Shown here one piece after another: positions 8,149 to 17,229 of a stretch of DNA of 64,000 nucleotides (position 1 is the first letter of the stretch; every line of letters begins with the position of its first letter). The notes beneath the pieces are model-generated. The model was not told where the DNA came from, searched no databases, and saw nothing but the letters and a program-made list of their open reading frames with translations. Both the position numbers and the translations under genes were made by a program. The DNA comes from Lihuaxuella thermophila (GTDB lineage Bacteria; Bacillota; Bacilli; Thermoactinomycetales; Thermoactinomycetaceae): the NCBI RefSeq assembly GCF_900110165.1, contig NZ_FOCQ01000008.1, positions 124,001 through 188,000 of the forward strand, given 5' to 3'.

Positions 8149-9504
8149 ATGAAAAAGTTTCCGCCTGGTTTTATCTGGGGAACTGCCACCTCTTCAGTAC
8201 AGATTGAAGGAGCAGCTGATGCAGACGGAAAAGGAGAGTCGATCTGGGATCGGTTTTGCAAGATTCCAGGAAAAGTATTAAATGGAGATCGATGCGATAT
8301 CGCCTGCAATCACTATGAACTATACCGAGAAGATATTGCGTTGATGAAGCAACTTCAAATTCCTTCCTATCGGTTTTCGATCAGCTGGCCGCGTATTTTT
8401 CCAGAGGGGGTGGGCAGAGTCAATCAAAAAGGGGTCGATTTTTATAAAAGATTGGTTGAACAATTGCTGGAAAATGAAATCTTTCCTGTCGCCACTCTTT
8501 ACCATTGGGATTTACCACAGGCACTGCAGGATAAAGGTGGATGGACCAATCGGGACATGGTGGATTATTTTTTGGAGTATGTCCGTCTGATGTTTCGGGA
8601 ACTGGGAGATATGGTCTCAAAATGGATTACACATAATGAGCCTTGGGTTGTTTCTTATCTCGGCTACGGAAGCGGGAAGCATGCTCCGGGGTATACAGAC
8701 TTGCGCTCATTTATCAAAGCAACCCATCATTTATTGTTATCTCATGGGAAAGCGGTTACATTATTTCGCTAACTGAATATGAAAGATCGGGAAATTGGAA
8801 TTACTCTCAATTTATCTCCGGCTTATCCTGCTGTAGAAAACGATGCGTGTCAGATTGCCGCCAATCGCTGGGATGGATTTTTTAATCGCTGGTTTTTAGA
8901 CCCGATTTTTAAAGGGGAGTATCCACAGGACCTGTGGGATCACTATGAGCAAGCTCTGTTGATCGACTATAGCTATATACAGCCTCAAGATCTGCAACAA
9001 ATTTCTTCATCGATAGATTTTCTGGGCATTAATTACTATACTCCTGCTACACTTCAATCCGGACATCAAGGAGAGTTTTCATTTCTGGAAGTTGAACCCA
9101 TAAGTACGGGCAGACCTGTAACAGCAATGAACTGGGAGATTGATCCGCAAGCTCTGTATGACGTATTAATGCGCATTCAAAAAGATTATGGTGATATTCC
9201 AATCTATATCACGGAAAATGGTGCAGCTTATGATGATGTGGTAGTGGATGGGGAAGTGCGTGATTTTAAGCGGATTTCATATATTCGTGATCATCTGGAG
9301 ATGTGTTTAAAGGCGATTGAGGATGGGGTTAACTTAAAAGGATATTATGTTTGGTCTTTCCTGGATAATTTTGAATGGGCTTTTGGATATCAAAAACGAT
9401 TTGGAATTGTTTATGTCGATTACCAAACACAACAACGTCTGCCGAAACAAAGCGCTTATTGGTTCCGACAAGTGATCCGGCAAAATGGTTTACCCATCGA
9501 GTAA
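8149..9504 (+). pseudogene. bglA: GH1 beta-glucosidase interrupted by an in-frame TAA
   Basis: Family 1 glycoside hydrolase of about 451 codons, presumably cleaving imported cellobiose- or laminaribiose-type glucosides in the cytosol. The N part has PPGFIWGTATSSVQIEGA and the acid/base Glu in THNEPW (about residue 165). The C part has the nucleophile Glu in YITENGAAYDD and the sugar-binding WSFLDNFEWAFGYQKRFG. Both parts are in one frame, split only by TAA at 8770-8772 where the text runs LFR-stop-LNMKDREIGITLNLSP; family members usually have Glu there, so GAA to TAA is the simplest change. The ATG at 8779 has no ribosome binding site, so a separate C fragment is unlikely to be made. AGGAGAG precedes the true start. 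Confidence 0.88.
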
Positions 9505-9525
9505 ATGAATAAGAGGAGGATTCCG

Positions 9526-10815
9526 ATGAAAAAAAAGCGGTGGCTGGTCTTATTCTTCATTTTGATTTTACCGGTTACAATGATTGCATGTAGCAATAGT
9601 AAAGCTCCGTCTAATGCTGATTCTGGTTCAAGCGACGGCAAGATTGAACTTACGTTTTGGACTTTTGGTACAACAGGTTATGAAAAATTAATCCCAGAAT
9701 ATGAGAAGCAACATCCAAATATTAAAATCAAGATGCAAAATGGTGAGTTTAATGATCATCACAATAAATTGTTTACAGCCATTTCTGCTGGTTCTGGTGC
9801 ACCGGATTTAGCAATGATCGAAGTAGGATTTATTGAAAAATATCGCGATGCACAAGATCGTTTTTATAACTTATATGATTTTGGAGCAGGAGATCTAAAA
9901 AGCAAATATCTGGAGTGGAAATGGAGCATCGGAGAAAGTGCCGATCGTAAATTTTTGTTTGGACTTCCTACCGATATTGGACCCACTGTCATGTACTATC
10001 GGACAGACATTTTTGAAAAAGCAGGGTTGCCGGTTGATCCTAAAGAAGTGGCTGAAAAAATTAAAACATGGGATGATTACACAGCTGCTGCCAAGCAAGT
10101 AAAAGAAAAAACAGGCAAACCAATGACTGATAACGTGGAACTCATTTATAATGCCCGAAGAGACCAAGCACCTGAAGCTTATTTTGACCGCCAGGATCAG
10201 CTTATTATTGAAAAATCTCCTTATGCAAAAAAAGCTTATGACTATACCGTACAATTGATTAAGGAAGGCGTTGTCGGTGATCTTAATCTTTGGACTCCGG
10301 AGTGGAATGGATCGATGAAAACAGGCGGCTATGCTACACTCCTTGCCCCATCTTGGATGAATGCCAATATTAAAGGAAATGCACCAAATGCAAAAGATAA
10401 ATGGGCGATTGCTCCAATGCCGGAAGGTGCCGGAAACTGGGGTGGTTCTTATATCGCCATCCCTAAAGAAAGCAAACATGCCAAGGAGGCATATGAATTT
10501 GCCAAATGGCTTGTCTCACCGGAGAACCAATTAAAATCATTTAAAGATGCCGGGTTATTCCCATCAGCTCCTGAGTTATACAGTAATCCCGAGTTTAATG
10601 ACTATAAGGATGAATACTTCTACAATGATCATATCACTCCTGTCTTTGCAGAGGCAGCGAAAAAAGTCAAAGTGGTTTATACAGGTAAGAATTTTCAACT
10701 GGTTCAAGGAGAAATTATCAGAGCTTTACAAAATGTGCAAAAGAAAAAGGCGGATCCTGAATCCGAGTGGAAAGCAGCGATTGATCGTATCAAAACACAA
10801 TTGGCACGCCAATAG
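9526..10815 (+). CDS. Sugar ABC transporter substrate-binding lipoprotein
   Basis: A 429-residue family 1 extracellular solute-binding protein. The chosen ATG follows GAGGAGG; an ATG 21 nt upstream lacks this. It opens with MKKKRWLVLFF..., a lipoprotein signal ending in the lipobox MIAC, so Cys is lipidated and the protein is membrane-anchored outside. ELTFWTFGTTGYEKLIPEYEKQ and WAIAPMPEGAGNWGGSY are typical of the MalE/LacE/CUT1 group. It lies between the broken GH1 gene and two permeases, so it probably binds beta-gluco-oligosaccharides released by the GH81 enzyme. An intercistronic hairpin follows the stop. Confidence 0.93.
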   Translation: MKKKRWLVLFFILILPVTMIACSNSKAPSNADSGSSDGKIELTFWTFGTTGYEKLIPEYEKQHPNIKIKMQNGEFNDHHNKLFTAISAGSGAPDLAMIEVGFIEKYRDAQDRFYNLYDFGAGDLKSKYLEWKWSIGESADRKFLFGLPTDIGPTVMYYRTDIFEKAGLPVDPKEVAEKIKTWDDYTAAAKQVKEKTGKPMTDNVELIYNARRDQAPEAYFDRQDQLIIEKSPYAKKAYDYTVQLIKEGVVGDLNLWTPEWNGSMKTGGYATLLAPSWMNANIKGNAPNAKDKWAIAPMPEGAGNWGGSYIAIPKESKHAKEAYEFAKWLVSPENQLKSFKDAGLFPSAPELYSNPEFNDYKDEYFYNDHITPVFAEAAKKVKVVYTGKNFQLVQGEIIRALQNVQKKKADPESEWKAAIDRIKTQLARQ

Positions 10816-10827
10816 CTGGATTTTTAG

Positions 10828-10858
10828 AGAGGATATGGCTTAATGAGCCATATCCTCT
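10828..10858 (+). other. Intercistronic stem-loop after the binding-protein gene
   Basis: AGAGGATATGGCT (10828-10840) and AGCCATATCCTCT (10846-10858) form a perfect 13-bp stem with a 5-nt loop. No T tract follows, and the permease gene starts 42 bp on. Hairpins here in ABC sugar operons commonly protect the binding-protein message or attenuate permease expression, giving more binding protein than permease; that role is inferred. Confidence 0.75.
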
Positions 10859-10899
10859 AGCTAACTGGCTGTCCAAAGCAAAAAGTGAGGAGGATCCAA

Positions 10900-11841
10900 G
10901 TGTATAGAGAAGGTGCTGAACAAGGCTTATCCCCGGGCTTAAAAAGAAAATGGTGGACAGAACGAAAAAAAGAGATATTTTCCGGTTATCTCTATATTTC
11001 GCCATTTTTTATTTTGTTTGCCATCTTCGGTCTATTTCCGATGCTATTTAGTTTTTATCTGGCTTTCCAGAAATGGAATGGGCTTGGTACATTTAAATAT
11101 GCAGGACTTTCCAATTTACGGTTTGTTTTGGAAGATCCGTTGTTTTGGAAATCGATTTATAATACGATCCTGTTTGGTATTTTGGGAACTCTCCCGCAGA
11201 TCATTGTCGCGATTCCACTCGCTATTTTGCTAAATGCTGCTTGGCTGAAGTTGAAAGGTTTTTTTCGGATGGCTATCTTTATGCCTTATGTAACTTCGGT
11301 AGCAGCCGTTGCCATTGTATTTAGTGTGATATTTAGTGAGCAATCCTCCGGAATCATGAATGTCGTGCTCTCATATATAGGCTTGGAACCAGTCAGCTGG
11401 AAAACCACGGAGTGGGGAGTTAAAGTCGCTATTTCAACCATGGTTTTTTGGCGCTGGGTAGGCTACAACACCATCATTTTCCTGGCCGGGTTGCAGCGGA
11501 TCCCTCCGGATTTATATGAAGCTGCAACGATCGATGGAGCTAGACCGATACAACAATTATGGCATATCACCTTACCACTTCTGAAGCCGGTGATTGTATT
11601 TGTCACTTTCTTATCTACGATCGGAGCATGGCAGCTATTTGTAGAACCGCTTATTTTTTATCATCGGATATCGGGAGTACGCGAGGAAGCGATGACCGTT
11701 GTTCTTTATCTGTGGAAAGAGGCGTTTGTCAATAGTGCCTACGGAACGGCTTCGGCAACTGCGGTATTGCTATTTATCATTATTGCGATCTTTTCCATAC
11801 TAAATCTGATTTTCTCGAAGAACATCGGCAGAGTGAATTAG
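10900..11841 (+). CDS. Sugar ABC transporter permease (MalF/CUT1 type)
   Basis: A 313-residue inner-membrane permease with about six hydrophobic spans. The cytosolic EAA loop that contacts the ATPase reads YEAATIDGARPIQQLWHITLP. Start is GTG at 10900, 7 nt after GAGGAGG; an in-frame GTG at 10885 overlaps the ribosome binding site and is less likely. The LSNLRFVLEDPLFWKSIYNT segment is typical of the first subunit of CUT1 importers. It pairs with the next gene. No ATPase gene is present, so a shared MsmX-like ATPase encoded elsewhere is expected. Confidence 0.9.
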   Translation: MYREGAEQGLSPGLKRKWWTERKKEIFSGYLYISPFFILFAIFGLFPMLFSFYLAFQKWNGLGTFKYAGLSNLRFVLEDPLFWKSIYNTILFGILGTLPQIIVAIPLAILLNAAWLKLKGFFRMAIFMPYVTSVAAVAIVFSVIFSEQSSGIMNVVLSYIGLEPVSWKTTEWGVKVAISTMVFWRWVGYNTIIFLAGLQRIPPDLYEAATIDGARPIQQLWHITLPLLKPVIVFVTFLSTIGAWQLFVEPLIFYHRISGVREEAMTVVLYLWKEAFVNSAYGTASATAVLLFIIIAIFSILNLIFSKNIGRVN

Positions 11842-11853
11842 GGAGGAGATTAC

Positions 11854-12702
11854 ATGCAGCAAACAGTACCTACCCATAAAAAGGGGTTCTCCTTGTCACG
11901 ATTCATGATATATGTATCGTTATGGATTGGAGCCCTGATCTCTTTATTTCCTTTTTATTGGATGTTTGTGATTGGAACCAATACCGCTGATAAAGTAAAT
12001 GAAACTCCACCGGCTTTACTGCCCGGAAGCGAGATGGTCCGGAACTTTATGAAAGTGATGGAGCAAGTCGATTTTTTCAGCGCATTGGCAAATACCTTTA
12101 TCACTGCCTCGGTGACAACGATCGGAGTCCTTTTCCTTTGTTCCCTCGCTGGCTTCGCGTTTGCTAAATTGAACTTTCCGGGGAAAAACATATGGTTTGG
12201 TCTTCTTTTAGTGACGATGATGGTCCCAACCCAACTGGGCTTAATTCCCTCTTATATGATCATTACAGAGTTGGGATGGCTGAATGATTTAAAGGCACTG
12301 ATCGTTCCGGGACTTGTGAATGCATTTGGGGTTTTTTGGATGAGGCAATATATTTCAGACGCTATTCCGGATGATGTATTTGATTCCGCTAAAATTGATG
12401 GATGCTCTCACTTCCGAATTTACTGGAATATTGTTGTACCTACAATTTTGCCCGCATTTTCCACTTTGGGGATTATCACTTTTATGTTTATGTGGAATGA
12501 TTTTTTATGGCCTGTCACGGTTTTGACGGACAATTCCATTCAAACCCTGCAAGTTGCGATTCGCTCTTTGAATGATGTCCGTTTCACTGATTATGGAATG
12601 GTTTTATCAGGAACTTTTTGGGCAACTGTACCATTGGTGATCGTATTCTTGCTGTTTAATAAATGGTTTATCTCTGGTTTAACCCAAGGGTCCATCAAGT
12701 AA
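11854..12702 (+). CDS. Sugar ABC transporter permease (MalG/CUT1 type)
   Basis: A 282-residue second permease subunit with about six spans (first near 16-40). Its EAA loop reads FDSAKIDGCSHFRIYWNIVVP. It lies 12 bp after the first permease, with GGGAGGAG before the ATG, so the two are surely cotranscribed. The C-terminal ...LLFNKWFISGLTQGSIK is the standard end of MalG-type subunits. Substrate is inferred from the glucanase and beta-glucosidase neighbours. Confidence 0.92.
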   Translation: MQQTVPTHKKGFSLSRFMIYVSLWIGALISLFPFYWMFVIGTNTADKVNETPPALLPGSEMVRNFMKVMEQVDFFSALANTFITASVTTIGVLFLCSLAGFAFAKLNFPGKNIWFGLLLVTMMVPTQLGLIPSYMIITELGWLNDLKALIVPGLVNAFGVFWMRQYISDAIPDDVFDSAKIDGCSHFRIYWNIVVPTILPAFSTLGIITFMFMWNDFLWPVTVLTDNSIQTLQVAIRSLNDVRFTDYGMVLSGTFWATVPLVIVFLLFNKWFISGLTQGSIK

Positions 12703-12728
12703 AAAGGTTGGGAAAAAGGAGCTATTGT

Positions 12729-13748
12729 ATGAAAGTAACAATCAAAGATATAGCCAGAATGGCAGGTGTTTCCCGAGCTACAGTATCCAAAATTATTAAC
12801 AACTATGATGATGTCAGCGAAGTGACGCGACAAAAAGTATTAAAAATTATGGAGGAAACAGGTTATCGTCCTACTTTTTCGGCACGATCGCTATCCTCTC
12901 AACGCTCCAACCTGATTGCAGTCGTCTATGCGGGAAAAGTAAACGCCAATTTTAACCATCCCTTTTTTGTAGATGTGGTGAATTCGTTCAAAAAGAACAT
13001 CGGATTTCTTGGATATGACTTGCTTTTTTTCTCAAATGAGAAATTCCAGCATTCTGATGAAAACTATCTAACTAGATGTAAGTATTTTCAGGTAGATGGT
13101 TGTTTGATCATCAGCGGGGAAGATATTGAACCAACGATTGAAGAATTGGATCAAAGCCATATTCCTTGCATCGGTGTAGATATTCCTTTGAAAGGAAATC
13201 GTTCCGGCTACTTGATGACAGATAACTATAAGGTGTCAGCAAAAGTGGTGGAACACTTCTATTTGCTGGGATATCGCCATATTGCATTGATTTCTGGAAA
13301 ACCGGATTCTGCTATAGCTAATCTACGTAAAGAAGGGTTTATCCAAGCCATGCAACAGTATGGACTCACGATTCATGAAAATTGGTTGTTACATGGTGAC
13401 TTTTATGAAGAAAGTGGCTACTGTGCCATGAAAGAGTTGTTAAAACAAAAACCTTACCCGCAAGCTGTATTTGCTGCATCAGATTTAATGGCATTTGGAG
13501 CGATCCGGGCCATTAAAGAGGCAGGACTTCGGGTGCCGCACGATATTGCAATAGTTGGGTGTGATGATATTGTTGCATGCAGGTATTCAGATCCTCAATT
13601 GACCACCATTCGACAAGATAAAGAGAAAATCGGAAAATTGGCTGCTTATATGCTGGTGGATTTGATTCATGATCAAATTAAATCTACTTCTGTCATGGTG
13701 GAACCTGAATTGATTGTAAGAGGGACTTGTGGGAGCCGGATTAAATAA
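12729..13748 (+). CDS. LacI-family transcriptional repressor of the beta-glucan locus
   Basis: A 339-residue LacI/GalR regulator. Residues 1-25 form the helix-turn-helix (IKDIARMAGVSRATVSKIIN), followed by the hinge (RPTFSARSLSSQRSN) that inserts into the minor groove at a central CG. From about 60 on is a periplasmic-binding-protein-like sensor domain (VYAGKVNANFNHPFFVDVV; FAASDLMAFGAIRAIKEAG). AAAGGAG 9 nt before ATG 12729 fixes the start. As last gene of the operon, it most likely binds CGAAACCGGTTTAG at 8104 and 7871, closing an autoregulatory loop. The inducer is probably an oligosaccharide of the imported glucan. Confidence 0.9.
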   Translation: MKVTIKDIARMAGVSRATVSKIINNYDDVSEVTRQKVLKIMEETGYRPTFSARSLSSQRSNLIAVVYAGKVNANFNHPFFVDVVNSFKKNIGFLGYDLLFFSNEKFQHSDENYLTRCKYFQVDGCLIISGEDIEPTIEELDQSHIPCIGVDIPLKGNRSGYLMTDNYKVSAKVVEHFYLLGYRHIALISGKPDSAIANLRKEGFIQAMQQYGLTIHENWLLHGDFYEESGYCAMKELLKQKPYPQAVFAASDLMAFGAIRAIKEAGLRVPHDIAIVGCDDIVACRYSDPQLTTIRQDKEKIGKLAAYMLVDLIHDQIKSTSVMVEPELIVRGTCGSRIK

Positions 13749-14356
13749 CCACTCAAAGTTATGGGCGGTTATTCTTCTAATGATTTTTGAAAAATAGGTT
13801 AAGTGATTTAGGGAAATTTGGAGAACAGGGATTTGGCTGCAACTTGACCAGCGGGAAATCAGTTTCGGGAAGCCGGGTTTTCCCTCTGGCGCTTCCTGTG
13901 CCTTCAAATTTTCCTCGATCTTTTTCTGAAGTTGTGCCATACCCACTTTAATCCCAAACAAGTTTGCAATACAAACTCATTAAAACTAAAAAGTAAACAG
14001 AAAGTAAATGGTGGATTGCATCACTGGCAAGGGCATTTTGTTTGTACACCTGTTAAATGGATGTAAATAAAGCAGAAGTGAGGAACATTTGAGATCATCC
14101 TTCTAAAGTGTGTATCTGACTATTAAGGAAGTGATTTTGACTATATTCATCAAAAAATTAATTCAAACCATCCAGAATGGTGTAGTAGAGGGAGGCGATG
14201 CTCGATAGTCAAATTAGAAGTGAATGATCCACGAAAAATTGCGACAAATAACCAGGAGCCCGAGAAATAATAAATTCCCGGTAGACAAGCCGGCCTAATT
14301 TTGTTATCTTGTTTGCGTAACATGCTAAAGAGTTTTAACTTTAACTCGTTTATGAA
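13749..14356. other. Intergenic stretch between two sugar loci
   Basis: About 600 bp. An imperfect repeat, ATAACCACTC/GCGGTTAT near 13746-13772, may end the LacI gene transcript. A minus-strand open frame (about 13800-13961, with MAQLQKKIEENLKAQEAPEG) has a coiled-coil look but no recognisable family or convincing ribosome binding site; it could be a remnant. Nothing else is supportable. Confidence 0.45.
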
Positions 14357-14370
14357 TGTAATCGATTACA
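14357..14370 (+). promoter_or_regulatory. Palindromic operator ahead of the second sugar operon
   Basis: TGTAATCGATTACA is a perfect 14-bp palindrome with central CG, 22 bp before the ATG of the first isomerase gene. Shape and position fit a LacI/GalR-type operator. No matching regulator gene is adjacent, and the sequence differs from the operator of the glucan locus. Confidence 0.65.
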
Positions 14371-14392
14371 AATAGCGAGGAAGGTGTTATGG

Positions 14393-15163
14393 ATGGGTCG
14401 GCATGGGGTCGGTTTGCAATTGTATACACTCAGGGACGAGTGTGCCGATGATTTCTTCGGAACGTTACGCAAAGTGGCTGATTTGGGATATCAAGGCGTT
14501 GAATTTGCCGGATTTTATGGTTATTCCGCCCGGGAAGTAAAACAAATGATCGATGAAGTGGGGCTTCAGCCCGTTTCCAGCCATGTCGCCCTGCATTCTC
14601 TCCGTGGGGAAGAACTGCAGAAGACGATCGATTTTCATAAGGAAATCGGCTGCGACTACATTGTCTGTCCGTGGGTGGACCCACAATTATTGGCCGACAC
14701 CGATCAGGCCAGAGCGTTGATTTCGGAATTAGCTGCCATCGGGGAGCACTGTAAGAAACAGCATGTGCGTTTTGGTTATCATAACCATGATTTTGAACTG
14801 GCACATCGCATAGACGGAGAAGCTGTGCTGCACGTCTTGTACAGAGAAACAGATCCCTCGGTGGTGTTGGCAGAGCTGGATTTGTATTGGATCCGCAAAG
14901 GCGGGGAAGATGAAGTGGCCGCGATCCGACGCTATGCCGGACGGGTGCCGGTGGTTCATCTAAAGGACATGGAAAAGGGAGAAGAGGGTTTTTTCACAGA
15001 AGTGGGGACCGGCCGACTGGACCTGAACGCAATTTTTGCGGCGGGAGAAGCCTCCGGTGTTGAGTGGTATATCGTAGAGCAGGATGTATGCCGCGATCAC
15101 TCCCCGCTCGTCAGCGTGAAGATCAGTATAGATCATTTAAAGGAGCAAGGTTTTTTGAAATGA
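14393..15163 (+). CDS. TIM-barrel sugar isomerase/epimerase
   Basis: A 256-residue protein of the xylose-isomerase-like TIM-barrel family (AP endonuclease 2 fold; IolE, IolI and sugar epimerases). Seen: GVGLQLYTLRDECADDF at the N-terminus, FGYHNHDFEL (metal/substrate His region), VVLAELDLYWIRKGG and VVHLKDMEKGEEGFFTEVGTGRLD with acidic and His metal ligands. Start ATG 14393 lies 9 nt after AGGAAGG; an in-frame GTG at 14384 abuts that site. It is the first gene after the TGTAATCGATTACA operator. Exact substrate unknown; a keto- or inosose-type sugar is plausible. Confidence 0.85.
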   Translation: MGRHGVGLQLYTLRDECADDFFGTLRKVADLGYQGVEFAGFYGYSAREVKQMIDEVGLQPVSSHVALHSLRGEELQKTIDFHKEIGCDYIVCPWVDPQLLADTDQARALISELAAIGEHCKKQHVRFGYHNHDFELAHRIDGEAVLHVLYRETDPSVVLAELDLYWIRKGGEDEVAAIRRYAGRVPVVHLKDMEKGEEGFFTEVGTGRLDLNAIFAAGEASGVEWYIVEQDVCRDHSPLVSVKISIDHLKEQGFLK

Positions 15164-15576
15164 TTGCCCGATAAGGCGAATCCCGGATAAGCAGATTGAC
15201 TTGACCTTTGTATATCCACTAAACATACTTATAAACAATTTTGAAAACCCACCGGAGAGAAGTTAGAGGTACATTTCCCGATTTATGAATAGATCTATGC
15301 TTCTTGCAGTTAAAATCCGACCATCTGATCCTTGGATTCCTCAAACGGGATCAGGGTTATATTTGTTTGATCAATTGACAAAGTCGGTGGGGAGTGGTAC
15401 GGTTAATTCGTATATTATAAGTCTTTCGATTATTAAGTGTTTTGGTTGTGTCGTGTTGGTTGCCTTTCTGTTTTCTTGCCAACAGGCGTGACGTGTTGAT
15501 TCGGGGTTGAGTGGGGCCTGGACGAGCCCGCATCCCGTCAACCGATCCATTTTACACGCCAGAAGGGGGAAATAGT
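15164..15576. other. Intergenic stretch, possible weak promoter
   Basis: About 410 bp. A TTGACA near 15377 followed 17 bp later by TACGGT is a weak promoter candidate. A short open frame at 15285-15491 has no ribosome binding site or family features and is not called. AGAAGGGGGAAATAGT before 15577 is the ribosome binding site of the next gene. Confidence 0.4.
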
Positions 15577-15976
15577 ATGAAACTCGGGGTATTTATGGTG
15601 TTGTTCGGGCAAAAGAGCCTGGAAGAGGCACTGGATTATATCGCAGCCAGCGGTCTGGACGCTGTGGAAATCGGCACTGGTGGTTATCCGGGAACCGCTC
15701 ATTGCAATGCGGATCAATTACTCGAAAATGAAAGCGATCTCAAAAGATTTAAACAAGCGGTCGAAAGCCGGGGACTGGAGATCAGCGCTCTCAGCTGCCA
15801 CGGAAACCCGCTTCATCCCAACAAGGAGATCGCCGCAGCTGGTAGGCTATGATGGGGTTATCAGCATAGAGCACGAGGACAGCCTGATGTCGATGGATGA
15901 AGGGTTCCAAAAAGCGGTTGCTTTCTTGAAAAACCTATTGATTAAAGAAAGGATCGGTGAAATTTGGTGGGCGTAA
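15577..15976 (+). pseudogene. TIM-barrel sugar isomerase with a large internal deletion
   Basis: Starts well (GGGGGAAATAGTATG) and encodes about 87 residues of an isomerase/epimerase N-terminus: KLGVFMVLFGQKSLEEALDY, DAVEIGTGGYPGTAHC and SALSCHGNPLHPNKEIA. After about 15838 the homologous reading jumps to another frame that encodes only the family C-terminus (LVGYDGVISIEHEDSLMSMD...), ending at TAA 15976. Family members are about 300 residues, so most of the barrel is missing and the joint is out of frame. The next gene starts inside this tail, so the two were translationally coupled. Not functional as it stands. Confidence 0.85.
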
Positions 15977-17145
15977 ACAAAAGACAAGTACGTGTAGGCA
16001 TGATCGGGTACAAGTTTATGGGCAAAGCGCACAGCAACGGCTACCGCAACCTTCCTTATTTCTTCGATACCCCGGCGGTGCCTGTGTTGCAAGCGATAGC
16101 CGGACGTGACGAACAAGGGGTCAAAGCGGCAGCAGAAACGATGGGTTGGGCTTCCTATGAAACGGACTGGCGCCGTCTGCTCGAGCGCGACGACATCGAT
16201 GTCATCGATATCGTAACTCCCAACAATGTTCATGCGGAAATGGCCATCGCCGCAGCGGAAGCCGGTAAACACGTCCTCTGTGAAAAACCGCTGGCGATGA
16301 CGGTTGAGCAGGCGAAACGCATGGTAGATGCGGTGAAAAAAGCCGGGGTGGTCCACATGATCTGCCACAACTACCGGTTTGCTCCTGCCGTGCAATTTGC
16401 CAAAAAGCTGATTGAGGAAGGACGGCTTGGCAAAATTTATCACATCAGGGCCCAATATTTGCAGGATTGGATTATGGACCCGAAGTTCCCGCTGGTGTGG
16501 CGACTGCGCAAAGAGGTGACCGGTTCGGGAGCCCACGGGGATATTGCGGCCCACATTCTCGACTTGGCCCGTTTCCTGGTCGGAGAGTTTTCCGAAGTGG
16601 TCGGGATGATGGAAACCTTCATCAAAGAACGGCCTCTCGGGGAGATGACCGGAGGTTTAAATGCTTCGGCGAACAGCGGAAAAATGGGGCAGGTCGATGT
16701 GGATGACTGTTCAGCCTTTTTGGCCCGCTTTGAAAACGGAGCGGTCGGAGTCTTTGAAGCGACTCGTTTCGCCGCTGGAAACCGGAACGGCAACCGCTTT
16801 GAAATCAATGGGGAAAAAGGCTCGATCCGCTGGGATTTGGAGAACATGAACAATCTCCAGGTTTATTTGACGGATGATGAGCCGGGCCTGCAAGGATTCC
16901 GGACCATCAACTGTACTGAGGAACATCATCCGTATGCGGGGGCATATTGGCCAGCCGGACACATTATCGGATATGAACACACCTTTATCAACCTGATGAA
17001 AGAATTCATGGAAGGGATCGTCAACGGAACCAGCCCGGCTCCCAACTTTGAGGATGGATACCGCAATCAACTGGTGTTGGCGTCAGTAGAAAAATCCGTT
17101 GAAACCGGAAGCTGGGTTAAAATTTCGGAAGTGGATCCTTCCTGA
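15964..17145 (+). CDS. Gfo/Idh/MocA-family dehydrogenase
   Basis: A 393-residue NAD(P)-dependent sugar or polyol dehydrogenase. The N-terminal Rossmann domain starts RVGMIGYKFMGKAHSNGYR (its glycine motif departs slightly from GxGxxG), with the family EKP motif in VLCEKPLAMT (Glu107-Pro109). The C-terminal alpha/beta domain carries GSGAHGDIAAHILDLARFLVG with the His expected near the active site. Start is TTG 15964 or GTG 15967, inside the end of the deleted isomerase gene. The chromosome keeps it intact beside a broken partner. Substrate unknown. Confidence 0.88.
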   Translation: MVGVNKRQVRVGMIGYKFMGKAHSNGYRNLPYFFDTPAVPVLQAIAGRDEQGVKAAAETMGWASYETDWRRLLERDDIDVIDIVTPNNVHAEMAIAAAEAGKHVLCEKPLAMTVEQAKRMVDAVKKAGVVHMICHNYRFAPAVQFAKKLIEEGRLGKIYHIRAQYLQDWIMDPKFPLVWRLRKEVTGSGAHGDIAAHILDLARFLVGEFSEVVGMMETFIKERPLGEMTGGLNASANSGKMGQVDVDDCSAFLARFENGAVGVFEATRFAAGNRNGNRFEINGEKGSIRWDLENMNNLQVYLTDDEPGLQGFRTINCTEEHHPYAGAYWPAGHIIGYEHTFINLMKEFMEGIVNGTSPAPNFEDGYRNQLVLASVEKSVETGSWVKISEVDPS

Positions 17146-17229
17146 CCCTGGATACCGGGAAATGAGAGCGGGTTTTGCTTGGCACGAGCGGAAATATCAC
17201 GACCAAGGATTATATGGGAGGAGAAATAG

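Noticed and set aside
8779-9504. Second half of the GH1 gene as a separate CDS starting at ATG 8779
   Set aside because: No ribosome binding site and no acid/base catalytic part; it is the continuation of the interrupted gene.
13587-13961. Minus-strand 124-codon frame after the LacI gene
   Set aside because: Overlaps the LacI gene by 160 bp, shows no family features, and lacks a clear ribosome binding site; only its first third looks protein-like.
15285-15491. 68-codon frame with a hydrophobic C-terminus
   Set aside because: No ribosome binding site; lies in what appears to be the promoter region of the deleted isomerase.
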